Source: an uncultured Prevotellaceae bacterium (lineage in GTDB: Bacteria > Bacteroidota > Bacteroidia > Bacteroidales > Bacteroidaceae). Taken from it: 36,850 bases of DNA. The position numbers were made by a program, and so were the translations under genes. Every line of letters begins with the position of its first letter. Position 1 is the stretch's first letter. Positions 23,969-36,360 of this stretch are shown here, in pieces. The DNA is taken from NCBI GenBank assembly GCA_900318775.1, contig ONLY01000025.1:1-36850 (forward strand). Direction: 5' to 3'. The notes beneath the pieces are model-generated. The model was not told the origin of the DNA. It did no database searches and saw only the letters and a program-made list of their open reading frames with translations.

Positions 23969-25153
23969 ATGAAAGACTTTAAGTATTATGCGCCGACCGA
24001 GGTGGTATTCGGTAAGGATTCGGAAAATCAAGTAGCCCAATTGGTGAAGAAGCATGGCGGCACAAAGGTGTTAGTGCATTATGGTGGACAAAGCGCTGTA
24101 AAGTCTGGACTTCTGGATAAGATATGCGGCTTGCTGGAAGAAGGCGGCATTCCATTTGTAAAATTGGGCGGTGTGGTGCCTAATCCTCGTCTGTCACTGG
24201 CACAAAGAGGTATTGAACTATGCCGTAAAGAAGGTGTGGATTTCATTCTTGCTGTAGGTGGAGGAAGTGTGATAGACTCTTCTAAATGCATTGGCTATGG
24301 CGTTTGCATGGAAGGTGATGTATGGGATGTGTATCTGGGTAAAGTCACTCCTAAGAAGATGCTGCCTCTGGCATGTGTGCTCACGATTCCTGCAGCAGGC
24401 AGCGAGATGAGCGAGTCGAGTGTCATCACGAATGAGGATGGTGATGTGAAGCTGGGTTATTCCAATAACCTCTCACGTCCTAAGTTTGCCATCATGAATC
24501 CAGAGCGCACCTTTACACTTCCGCCATACCAGACTGCGGCAGGTGTGACAGACATGATGATGCATACCATGGAGCGCTATTTCACGAAGGATGACGATAT
24601 GGACATCACCACAGATATGGCAGAGGCTCTGCTGCGCAGCATGAAGAACGCTGTGTTTGCTGTGCTGAAGAATCCGCAGGATTACCGGTACCGTGCACAG
24701 ATTATGTGGGGAGGCAGTTTGATGCACAACGGACTGACTGGCTGTGGTATCTCTGACGACTGGGCTACACACCAGCTGGAGCATGAGCTGAGCGGTATGT
24801 TCGACGTGACTCACGGTGCAGGTCTGGCAGCTGTATGGCCAAGTTGGGCACGCTATGTGATGCACGAGAATGTGAGCCGCTTTGTGCGCTTTTCCGTCAA
24901 TGTGATGGATGTGCCAAATGATTTCACAGACCCTGAAGGCACGGCTCTGCGTGGCATCGAGGCCATGGAGCGCTTCTATCATGCCATTGGTATGCCTATT
25001 AATATCAAGGAACTCATTGGACGCAATATTACAAATGAGGAGATAAAGGAGATGGTTCGCAAGTGCAGCCGTGACTATCAGCGTACGTGTGGCTGCCTGA
25101 AGGTGCTGAAGGCTGACGACATGGAGGCTATCTACATGATGGCAAGAGGTTAA
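23969..25153 (+). CDS. Iron-containing alcohol dehydrogenase (butanol dehydrogenase/YqhD type)
   Basis: A 394-aa cytoplasmic group III alcohol/aldehyde dehydrogenase using NAD(P)H. The nucleotide-binding part includes FILAVGGGSVIDSSK (about residues 91-105). The metal-ligand region includes AGVTDMMMHTMERYF (Asp, His), WATHQLEHELSG and FDVTHGAGLA (His). Length and the N-terminal FKYYAPTEVVFGKDSE pattern fit the BdhA/YqhD subgroup, which reduces aldehydes. Reduction of fermentation or toxic aldehydes is the likely role; the substrate is unknown. A thioesterase gene starts 30 nt downstream, suggesting co-transcription. Confidence 0.93.
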   Translation: MKDFKYYAPTEVVFGKDSENQVAQLVKKHGGTKVLVHYGGQSAVKSGLLDKICGLLEEGGIPFVKLGGVVPNPRLSLAQRGIELCRKEGVDFILAVGGGSVIDSSKCIGYGVCMEGDVWDVYLGKVTPKKMLPLACVLTIPAAGSEMSESSVITNEDGDVKLGYSNNLSRPKFAIMNPERTFTLPPYQTAAGVTDMMMHTMERYFTKDDDMDITTDMAEALLRSMKNAVFAVLKNPQDYRYRAQIMWGGSLMHNGLTGCGISDDWATHQLEHELSGMFDVTHGAGLAAVWPSWARYVMHENVSRFVRFSVNVMDVPNDFTDPEGTALRGIEAMERFYHAIGMPINIKELIGRNITNEEIKEMVRKCSRDYQRTCGCLKVLKADDMEAIYMMARG

Positions 25154-25183
25154 GCATGCATTATATTATATTTTATAAAGAAC

Positions 25184-25555
25184 ATGATTGAAATAGGACA
25201 GAAACACACAAGCGAGTTGATGGTCACAGACGCATTGACAGCCCAGCAGATGGGTTCTGGCGATATGCCAGTGCTTGCCACTCCTGCCATGATGGCACTG
25301 ATGGAGAATGCAGCCATGCTGGCTGTGGCTGGTGAACTGCCTGATGGTAGCACTACGGTAGGAGGTCACATCGAATCCTCTCATTTGAAACCTACGAAAG
25401 TGGGTGACAAGGTGTGTGCCATTGCTGAAGTGACCAAGGTAGAGGGTAAGAAAATTGAATTCAAGATTGCCGCCTATGCAGGTGATACGTTGCTGGGTGA
25501 AGGCACCCACCTTCGTTTTATTGTTGACCGAGAGCGGTTCTTGTCCAAACTTTGA
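25184..25555 (+). CDS. Hotdog-fold thioesterase, FlK-like
   Basis: A 123-aa hotdog-fold protein of the fluoroacetyl-CoA-thioesterase-like family. The pattern LATPAMMALMENAAML carries the conserved Thr and Glu, and GGHIESSHLKPTKVGD the conserved His, that form the FlK-type active site. In most genomes these proteins are general acyl-CoA thioesterases rather than fluoroacetate-resistance enzymes, so the substrate is open. It lies 30 nt after the iron alcohol dehydrogenase and is probably in the same transcript, which suggests a link to aldehyde/acyl metabolism (inference). Confidence 0.87.
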   Translation: MIEIGQKHTSELMVTDALTAQQMGSGDMPVLATPAMMALMENAAMLAVAGELPDGSTTVGGHIESSHLKPTKVGDKVCAIAEVTKVEGKKIEFKIAAYAGDTLLGEGTHLRFIVDRERFLSKL

Positions 25556-25600
25556 TAAGATTCCGTACTCCTGGGCGTACAGCCATTACGAATGACTGAC

Positions 25601-25637
25601 AATCGGAAGAGGGCCCTTCGGGGCATCTCTTCTGATT
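25601..25637 (+). promoter_or_regulatory. Strong UUCG-capped hairpin between thioesterase and MBL genes
   Basis: AATCGGAAGAG (25601-25611) pairs with CTCTTCTGATT (25627-25637; one G-T), and the inner GCCC/GGGC stem (25613-25616, 25621-25624) closes on a TTCG tetraloop. No T run follows on either strand, so it is not a standard intrinsic terminator. It may be a processing or stability element, or an unusual terminator. Confidence 0.55.
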
Positions 25638-25688
25638 CCATAAACAATCATCACTTAAATCATTAACAAACCCCAAAACACAAATCTA

Positions 25689-26438
25689 ATGATGGAAATC
25701 AAAGCTATCCGTATGTTCGACGGCGGATTTATGAACCAGCAATTTGCTTTTGGCGGTGAAAGCAAGGAAGGCACAGACGAACAAATCATCTACCGCAGCA
25801 GTTTGCAGAATTTCCTCATCGACACAGGCACAGAAGTGATACTTGTTGATACAGGTTTTCAGAATGCGTTTGCAGCGCCACCTAAAAAACTGGGGGCTCC
25901 ACTGTATATGGGCGAAAAAATCTGTGATTTCATGGATGCCTTTGCTGCATTGGGCTACAAGCCAGAGCAGGTGACAAAGATTCTTATCACTCACAAGCAC
26001 CCAGACCACACAGCAGCGCTTCAATATTTCCCCAATGCTAAGGTCTATATCTCTCCCGAAGATGCAGATGCCATGCAGCTTCCTGAGGGAGGAAACATCA
26101 TCCGTTCCCAGTACAAGGATTCCTTCAAGAACTTCCCACGTGCAGAGAAAGTGGCCGATGGCGTTTGGTTTATCGAGGCGAAAGGACACACCAAGGGAAA
26201 CAGCATTATCATCGCAGAACAGGATGGCCTTTTCTACTTGATGCACGGTGATGTGACCTATTGCGATGCCGCCTTGAAAGCCAATAAACTAAGCATCGTG
26301 TATGAGGATTTGGACGCCGCTCGCCAGACATTGGATCGTGTGCGCGAGTTTATCCAAAATAATCCTACCGTTTATCTCTCAACGCATTGTCCTGAGGGCT
26401 ATGAGAATCTGGAGATGAAACGTGTCATGACGCTGTAA
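25689..26438 (+). CDS. MBL-fold metallo-hydrolase
   Basis: A 249-aa metallo-beta-lactamase-fold hydrolase. The zinc-binding motif is ILITHKHPDHTAAL (His-x-His-x-Asp-His), with further ligands in EAKGHTKGNSIII, LMHGDVTY (Asp) and LSTHCPEGY (His). The overall plan resembles N-acyl-homoserine-lactonase-like and glyoxalase-II-like members, but the substrate cannot be assigned. No signal peptide is seen, so it is cytoplasmic. It starts 133 nt after the thioesterase gene, with a strong hairpin between them, and ends at a bidirectional terminator. Confidence 0.9.
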   Translation: MMEIKAIRMFDGGFMNQQFAFGGESKEGTDEQIIYRSSLQNFLIDTGTEVILVDTGFQNAFAAPPKKLGAPLYMGEKICDFMDAFAALGYKPEQVTKILITHKHPDHTAALQYFPNAKVYISPEDADAMQLPEGGNIIRSQYKDSFKNFPRAEKVADGVWFIEAKGHTKGNSIIIAEQDGLFYLMHGDVTYCDAALKANKLSIVYEDLDAARQTLDRVREFIQNNPTVYLSTHCPEGYENLEMKRVMTL

Positions 26439-26459
26439 AGGTGTCGTATAATAAAATAA

Positions 26460-26487
26460 AAAGGGAGTTGAAAGACTCCCTTTTTTT
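26460..26487. terminator. Bidirectional terminator (MBL gene / GH2 gene)
   Basis: AAAGGGAGT (26460-26468) pairs with ACTCCCTTT (26475-26483) around a 6-nt loop. A T run follows on the plus strand, and T-rich sequence on the minus strand. It serves two convergent genes. Confidence 0.9.
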
Positions 26488-26543
26488 GTTGTTGCTTCTT
26501 GTAGCTTCTCTTTTCAGCTAAGCGAAGAGTGCGCCATCCCTTC

Positions 26544-31152
<4,609 letters not shown>

Positions 31153-31246
31153 GGGTAGTTTTATTTAATTCAACTTTCTGAAGTTGTTTTAAGTTTCAGG
31201 TGAAATGTGGTTCGTAGCTCAATGACCACTCTTATCGCTTCGACTG

Positions 31247-31254
31247 CAAAGATA
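31247..31254 (-). promoter_or_regulatory. Candidate -7 element (TATCTTTG) of the GH29-GH2 operon
   Basis: The minus strand reads TATCTTTG, matching TAnnTTTG, with a weak -33 region. It predicts a leader of nearly 90 nt before the ATG at 31152. Confidence 0.6.
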
Positions 31255-31332
31255 CAAATAAGTTGAGCTTATGAAGGTTCACAATATTAACTAATGATAG
31301 GACAATGTTGTGATTATTCAGGAATAAGCACG

Positions 31333-31364
31333 AAAAAAAGGATGCTTAAAATATTAGCATCCTT
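31333..31364 (-). terminator. Terminator of the small minus-strand gene
   Basis: On the minus strand AAGGATGCT pairs with AGCATCCTT (plus-strand arms 31338-31346 and 31356-31364), followed by a T run (plus-strand A run 31333-31339). It lies about 20 nt after the stop codon at 31386 and supports that ORF being a real gene. Confidence 0.85.
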
Positions 31365-31385
31365 CCTTCTTATTGACTTATTCCG

Positions 31386-31643
31386 CTATTTTGCCAAGAT
31401 AGCCTCAGCCATCAGTTTGCCTGCATCAAAAGCTTTCTGTAAGTCTTCTTCCCAATGCGTGTCGCGCCATAGGCGCTGGTGGCTATGCCGATCCAACTGG
31501 TACGAATGATTTGAGAACTTCGGTTCACTGCTAATTGTTTGTTTTAATCGTCTAACTCTTCCTGAACTGCTTCTATAAAGTGTGATGCTTTTTCTTCCCG
31601 TTTTTCTCTTTTTTGTAGATAAATCGTTGTGTGTGTGTGGCAT
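31386..31643 (-). CDS. Small basic protein of unknown function
   Basis: An 85-aa ORF, rich in Lys/Arg/Ser/His in its first half (LSTKKRKTGRKSITLYRSSS) with a helical C-terminus (EDLQKAFDAGKLMAEAILAK). I do not recognise the family. No signal peptide or membrane segment is seen, and the charge suggests possible nucleic-acid binding (inference). Support comes from the efficient-looking terminator just after its stop codon, with no other minus-strand gene to explain it. I chose the ATG at 31641-31643; the frame is open further (to 31841), but that would overlap the GH51 start and signal peptide. It is divergent from GH51, with 45 nt between starts. Confidence 0.55.
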   Translation of the reverse strand: MPHTHNDLSTKKRKTGRKSITLYRSSSGRVRRLKQTISSEPKFSNHSYQLDRHSHQRLWRDTHWEEDLQKAFDAGKLMAEAILAK

Positions 31644-31658
31644 TTCTTTATTTTGTGT

Positions 31659-31666
31659 TATATTTG
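31659..31666 (+). promoter_or_regulatory. -7 element (TATATTTG) of the GH51 gene
   Basis: A perfect TAnnTTTG match 22 nt before the ATG at 31689, giving a leader of about 17 nt. No good TTTG element lies at the usual distance. It falls between the divergent small gene and GH51. Confidence 0.55.
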
Positions 31667-31688
31667 CAACGAGATTTAACCGTTTTAA

Positions 31689-34166
31689 ATGATGACTTGC
31701 AAAAAAATTCTTCTTATGGCCGGGTGCGCAGTCTTTGCTGCAGCTACCCAGGCGCAAGTGGCTATCAACATTGATGCCCAACAACGTGGACCCAAGGTGA
31801 GCGATATGCTCTATGGTATCTTCTATGAGGATATTAACCACGCAGCTGATGGCGGCATTTATGCCGAGTTGATTCGTAACCGTTCTTTCGAGGACGGCCC
31901 ACGCTATGGCGCTCCTGCTGATATGCAGGGGTGGACGGTGTGTGCTGCCGCTCCCTCGCAGTTGTCTACAAGGCTCATACAGCCCTCAAAAAAGACTCCT
32001 CTGCTCAACAAGGTGCAGCACAACGCTCTGGAACTGTCTGTTAAGGCCTCGAAGACGATGCCAGTCAGCCTGGTAAACGAGGGTTATTGGGGCATCAATG
32101 CCGTGCAGGGCCGCAGCTACCGCCTTACGTTTTGGGCAAAGACTCCGAAATATAAGGGCTCAGTGAAGGCTGTGCTCCGCTCTGAAGATGGCAAACGGAT
32201 TTATGCCGAGACGGTGATAGACGCTCTCTCGACGAACAAATCTAAAGGCTGGACAAAGTATGATGCTGCACTCACTTCCTGCGGCAACGACCCTAAGGCG
32301 CAGTTTGCGCTGGAGTTCGACGGTGTGGGGCAGGTGCAGATAGACATGGTGAGCCTGTTCCCGCCCACGTTCAAGAACCGCGAGAATGGCATGCGTCCCG
32401 ACCTAGCTAATATGTTGTGGCAGATGCATCCCAAGTTTATGCGCTTCCCCGGTGGATGTTTCGTGGAGGGGCAGGAGAGTCCCGACAACGCTTTCCGCTG
32501 GGAACGTACCATTGGTCCAATAGAAGAACGTGAGGGACACTGGAATGTAAACTGGGGCTATCGCACTACTGATGGATTGGGCTATCATGAGTATCTGCAG
32601 TTGGCAGAGGACTTGGGAGCCAAGCCTCTTTATGTTGTGAATGTGGGAATATGGCATGGAGGCGAGACTCCTTATGACAGCATACAACCTTGGATTGACG
32701 AGTGCATGAACGCAATTGAGTATGCCAACGGACCAGTCACGTCGAAATATGGTGCTATGCGTGCTCAAAATGGACATCCAGAACCCTTTGGACTGGAATA
32801 CCTGGAAGTGGGCAACGAAAACAACCAGCCCGACCCTCGTCAGCAGAGCGACCATTACTACGAGCGCTATGAGCAGTTCTACAAGGCCATCCGTGCCAAG
32901 TATCCTGAGATGAAAATCATTGGCAATGTGGTGGCATGGGGCGATGACAACCCCAAATGGAACTCTACGTTACCTGTCGATTTGCTTGATGAGCATTATT
33001 ATCGTTCACCCGACTGGTTTGCTGCAGCCTTCCACAAGTATGACAGTTATGACCGCAAGGGACCCAAAGTCTATGTGGGCGAATATGCCGTGACCAACGG
33101 ATTTGGCAATCTGGGCAACATGAACGCAGCGCTGGGCGAGGCTGTCTACATGATGGGCATGGAGAACAACTCCGATGTGGTGCAGCTTGCGTCTTATGCT
33201 CCTATATTCGTCAATGAGAACGATGCACGCTGGCGTCCAGACATGATACGCTTCAGCAGCAGTCGTGTGATGGGTACTCCCAGCTACTACGTTCAGCAGC
33301 TCATGCCACAGCATGTGGGCACTCAAGTGGTGAAGGTGGTGCAGAACGACCCCTATGCAGACAAAAACATCAAGCAGCTCACACCCCAGCAGAGTCGTGT
33401 GGGCTATGCCACATGGGGCACGAAATCCTCCTTTACCCACATGGACCCCCTGCCCAAGAGCGGACAGCCAGAATACATGACCGGGCAATGGACAGTGAAT
33501 GCCGACGGCATCCTCTCGCAGACCGGCAACCGCGAACAGTGCATGGCCCTGTGCAAGAGCGTCATCGACAGCGACCACTACACCGTGAAGTGCCGTGCCC
33601 GCAAAGACAGCGGTGCCGAGGGCTTCATCATCGTCTTCAACTATGTCGATGAGAAAAACTACTGCTGGGTGAACTTCGGTGGATGGACCAACACACAACA
33701 CGCCATCGAGCAAATCAGCAATGGCGGCAAGTTGCTGACCGACAGCAAGCGCGGACACGTGGAACCAGGCCGATGGTACGACATCACCCTCCAGGTGGCA
33801 GGCGACAGCGTGAAGGCATGGCTCGATAAAGATTTGGTGTTTGATACGGTGCTGAAACATGACGAGACTAAAGGTGTCTTTTCATCAGCCACGATAGATG
33901 ACGCTACGGGCGAACTCATTGTGAAGGTGGTTAATACTAGCGACGAGGTCACTACAGCCTCTCTGAACCTGAGCCATTTCACTCCTGCAGCTGCTCGTGT
34001 GGTGCGCTTGGTGGCTAATGACGGTATGGATGAAAACACGCTCGATGCGCCCACCAACATACATCCCGTGGAGCAAATCCTTTCACCAGCGGAGGGCACT
34101 GTCGTGCTTGATGTTCCGGCCTACTCACTGAATATTGTTAGAATCAAGGGTACAGGCGTGAAATGA
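31689..34166 (+). CDS. Secreted GH51 alpha-L-arabinofuranosidase with an inserted binding-type domain
   Basis: An 825-aa exported enzyme releasing alpha-L-arabinofuranose from arabinans or arabinoxylans. The signal peptide is 1-22 (ends Ala-Gln). About 60-225 includes a CBM4/9-like sandwich. The GH51 barrel (about 230-520) has PKFMRFPGGCFVEG, the acid/base Glu377 in YLEVGNENNQ and the nucleophile Glu465 in KVYVGEYAVT. The C-terminal beta domain is interrupted at about 595-725 by a LamG/DUF1080-like module (WTVNADGILSQTGN ... WYDITLQVAGDSVKAWLD), then resumes with TGELIVKVVNTSDEV. The start could be Met1 or Met2. It is monocistronic, between the small minus-strand gene and the S41 peptidase. 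Confidence 0.93.
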   Translation: MMTCKKILLMAGCAVFAAATQAQVAINIDAQQRGPKVSDMLYGIFYEDINHAADGGIYAELIRNRSFEDGPRYGAPADMQGWTVCAAAPSQLSTRLIQPSKKTPLLNKVQHNALELSVKASKTMPVSLVNEGYWGINAVQGRSYRLTFWAKTPKYKGSVKAVLRSEDGKRIYAETVIDALSTNKSKGWTKYDAALTSCGNDPKAQFALEFDGVGQVQIDMVSLFPPTFKNRENGMRPDLANMLWQMHPKFMRFPGGCFVEGQESPDNAFRWERTIGPIEEREGHWNVNWGYRTTDGLGYHEYLQLAEDLGAKPLYVVNVGIWHGGETPYDSIQPWIDECMNAIEYANGPVTSKYGAMRAQNGHPEPFGLEYLEVGNENNQPDPRQQSDHYYERYEQFYKAIRAKYPEMKIIGNVVAWGDDNPKWNSTLPVDLLDEHYYRSPDWFAAAFHKYDSYDRKGPKVYVGEYAVTNGFGNLGNMNAALGEAVYMMGMENNSDVVQLASYAPIFVNENDARWRPDMIRFSSSRVMGTPSYYVQQLMPQHVGTQVVKVVQNDPYADKNIKQLTPQQSRVGYATWGTKSSFTHMDPLPKSGQPEYMTGQWTVNADGILSQTGNREQCMALCKSVIDSDHYTVKCRARKDSGAEGFIIVFNYVDEKNYCWVNFGGWTNTQHAIEQISNGGKLLTDSKRGHVEPGRWYDITLQVAGDSVKAWLDKDLVFDTVLKHDETKGVFSSATIDDATGELIVKVVNTSDEVTTASLNLSHFTPAAARVVRLVANDGMDENTLDAPTNIHPVEQILSPAEGTVVLDVPAYSLNIVRIKGTGVK

Positions 34167-34311
34167 GATTCCACAGCGTCCCGACTAACTAATGGTGTGA
34201 ATACAACGATGGGGGTGTGTCACAACCAATCCCGCCATTTCCTGTAAAATATCATAAAAATCGCATACGGATGATACGCCTTCGCGATGCCAATACTAAA
34301 GCAAAACAAAT

Positions 34312-34319
34312 TACTTTTG
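34312..34319 (+). promoter_or_regulatory. Candidate -7 element (TACTTTTG) of the S41 peptidase gene
   Basis: TACTTTTG matches TAnnTTTG, 30 nt before the ATG at 34349. The -33 region is poor. It separates this gene from GH51 (182-nt gap), in which I see no terminator with confidence. Confidence 0.5.
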
Positions 34320-34348
34320 TACTCGAATAATAAACATATAAATTTAAA

Positions 34349-36268
34349 ATGAAAGTGAAACAAGCCATCATCACCATCCTGCTTACCTTCGCCACTCTCA
34401 ACGTGAACGCACAGTCGCAGGTTTCCAATGGAGTTTACAAACTCTCCGAGATAATTCATCAGGACGGCAAGCGTCTGGAGGCACAGTTCAAGCAGTATAA
34501 GTTCTGTTTGGATAAGTATTCGCTTACAGTCGGCTACAACTCTGTGATATTCCCCAGCGAACCTGTGGATTTCGGACTTTCCAATCCTGACGGAAAGCCG
34601 TTGCAGTTTACCGGTGAGCTGTCAAAGACCGAAAATAAGGGCATCCAGCTGTTCAGCACTTCCGACAGCACATTTACGCTGCGCTGGTTCAACGACCGCA
34701 GTGCCTTCAACGAACATCTGTTCCCATACGGCACGAATATCGACGAGATTTACGACCAAGTGAACGACTCCGACGACGTGATGCTGCGCTCATATAATCT
34801 GCTGCAGATGAAGCTTGGCGTCAAGAAGCACCGCCTGCATGGCGTGTGGAAACTGCGTGGTAAGCAGCAGACCAACATTGCCACCTCGCAGTATTGGACA
34901 GAAAGGGCAGATCAGGAAGAATATCAGATTTTCGGTAGCCGCGAGATGGTCACCGTCTATGGCAACGCCTCCTTCCCAAGATCAAATCTGCAATGCTGCT
35001 TCTCACCTTGCACCTATCTGAGCGAATATGCCTATGATATTGACAACCACACTTTCGTCGTGCACTGGTTTGACAGCGAGACTATCTCCATAACCACTAA
35101 CGACAGCGAGGGGCGTCCGTCTGTCACTATATGGGATCGCTGCGGTCTGCCTCAGAATATTCAGGAGGTGTTCGGCACAGATGTACCACAGATGACGAAG
35201 GACATCTCACGCTTCATGGTTGACGGCTTCGAGAAGACTTACGGCAATCAGCCCGATTCTATCCGCAAGGCTTTCGAGACCTTCGACTTCGCTGTCGATG
35301 CTAATGAGAAGAACAACGCCATCTTCCCCGTCCTCATGCGGAATGGCTATGAGGAGGAATACAAGGCCATGAAAGACTCGCTGCTGTCACAGCTGATGCG
35401 CGGTGAGATGACAAGCGATGAAGCCGTGAGCCGCTATGTGTTCTGGTTCTATAAAAACTTTGACCGACACACTCAATGCTCGTCACCAACGTTCTGGAAC
35501 ATGACGAAAGATGTTATCGTTGACTACAAAAAACTCATCCCCAGATATGCCCCCGAACCTGTAGGCTGCAAGGTAGATGACGAGACTTATCTGCTGCGTC
35601 TGCCGTCGTGCATGGGTGACGTGCCAACCTACGAATGGATGCTGAAGAAGGAGGAGGAGTTCAAGCAGTCGGGCTGCAAATACCTTATCCTCGACCTTCG
35701 CGGTAACGGAGGCGGCAGCGACCATATCAGTCTGCTGTTTACTTGGCTGATGTGCGAAGGCAAAATGGAGAAGGATGCAAAGTTTTATTATATGGTAAGC
35801 ACTGAGAACAACCGCATACTGGAGAAGTACAGGCATGATGACGTGATGAAGGAGGCTCTGGTAACCGAAGAAGGCAATCTCATCAACTGGTTGACCGTGC
35901 CTAAGGGAAGCAATGAGAGAACGTCACAAGTGAAGAGTGGTGCCATCATCATTGACAACAACACCGCAAGTGCCGGTGAATCGCCTGTGAGGTGGATTCG
36001 CGAATATCCCAAGAGCCGTGTCAAGGTCTATGGTCGCGAGCGTACCAATGGTTGTGACCAGACCGGCAATATCAACAGAATCCGTCTGCCCCACAGCAAT
36101 ATCACATTGGTGTGCCCGATGACCGTTGATGGCATCTTCATGCAGTTGTGCAAGGAGAAGAATCCAGGCCACAAACCTGATGTCATCATCCCACTGCCTT
36201 ATCCTGAAGAGTTGACGGACAATATCGACGAGTGGGTGCTGTGGGTGGCAAAGAAAATGAAGAAATAA
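34349..36268 (+). CDS. Exported S41-family (C-terminal-processing-like) serine peptidase
   Basis: A 639-aa protein with a signal peptide (1-21, ending Val-Asn-Ala). The N-terminal 300 residues are beta-rich and not recognised; they contain related-looking stretches, for example KLSEIIHQDGKRLEAQFKQY and MKLGVKKHRLHGVWKLRGKQ. The C-terminal part is a peptidase S41 (tail-specific protease) domain: KYLILDLRGNGGGSDHISLL (about 447-466), then IIIDNNTASAGESPVRWIRE with the catalytic Ser541, and a Tyr/Gly-rich end. No PDZ domain is evident, unlike classical Prc/CtpA. It probably acts in the periplasm or on lipoproteins; the substrate is unknown. It ends at a clear terminator. Confidence 0.85.
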   Translation: MKVKQAIITILLTFATLNVNAQSQVSNGVYKLSEIIHQDGKRLEAQFKQYKFCLDKYSLTVGYNSVIFPSEPVDFGLSNPDGKPLQFTGELSKTENKGIQLFSTSDSTFTLRWFNDRSAFNEHLFPYGTNIDEIYDQVNDSDDVMLRSYNLLQMKLGVKKHRLHGVWKLRGKQQTNIATSQYWTERADQEEYQIFGSREMVTVYGNASFPRSNLQCCFSPCTYLSEYAYDIDNHTFVVHWFDSETISITTNDSEGRPSVTIWDRCGLPQNIQEVFGTDVPQMTKDISRFMVDGFEKTYGNQPDSIRKAFETFDFAVDANEKNNAIFPVLMRNGYEEEYKAMKDSLLSQLMRGEMTSDEAVSRYVFWFYKNFDRHTQCSSPTFWNMTKDVIVDYKKLIPRYAPEPVGCKVDDETYLLRLPSCMGDVPTYEWMLKKEEEFKQSGCKYLILDLRGNGGGSDHISLLFTWLMCEGKMEKDAKFYYMVSTENNRILEKYRHDDVMKEALVTEEGNLINWLTVPKGSNERTSQVKSGAIIIDNNTASAGESPVRWIREYPKSRVKVYGRERTNGCDQTGNINRIRLPHSNITLVCPMTVDGIFMQLCKEKNPGHKPDVIIPLPYPEELTDNIDEWVLWVAKKMKK

Positions 36269-36320
36269 ACATTTACGCCTGCTTTAGTTTTACGATAAGG
36301 AAAGTGTGACGCTCTGTTGA

Positions 36321-36358
36321 GAGGGTGTGTCAAAATAGACACACCCTCATCTTTTTCT
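36321..36358 (+). terminator. Terminator of the S41 peptidase gene
   Basis: GAGGGTGTGTC (36321-36331) pairs perfectly with GACACACCCTC (36338-36348) around AAAATA, followed by ATCTTTTTCTT. The convergent flavodoxin-like gene ends 13 nt further on; no T run follows the stem on the minus strand. Confidence 0.88.
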
Positions 36359-36360
36359 TA

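Noticed and set aside
33006..33860. 284-aa minus-strand frame inside GH51
   Set aside because: It overlaps the GH51 catalytic and C-terminal region entirely and shows no family motif.
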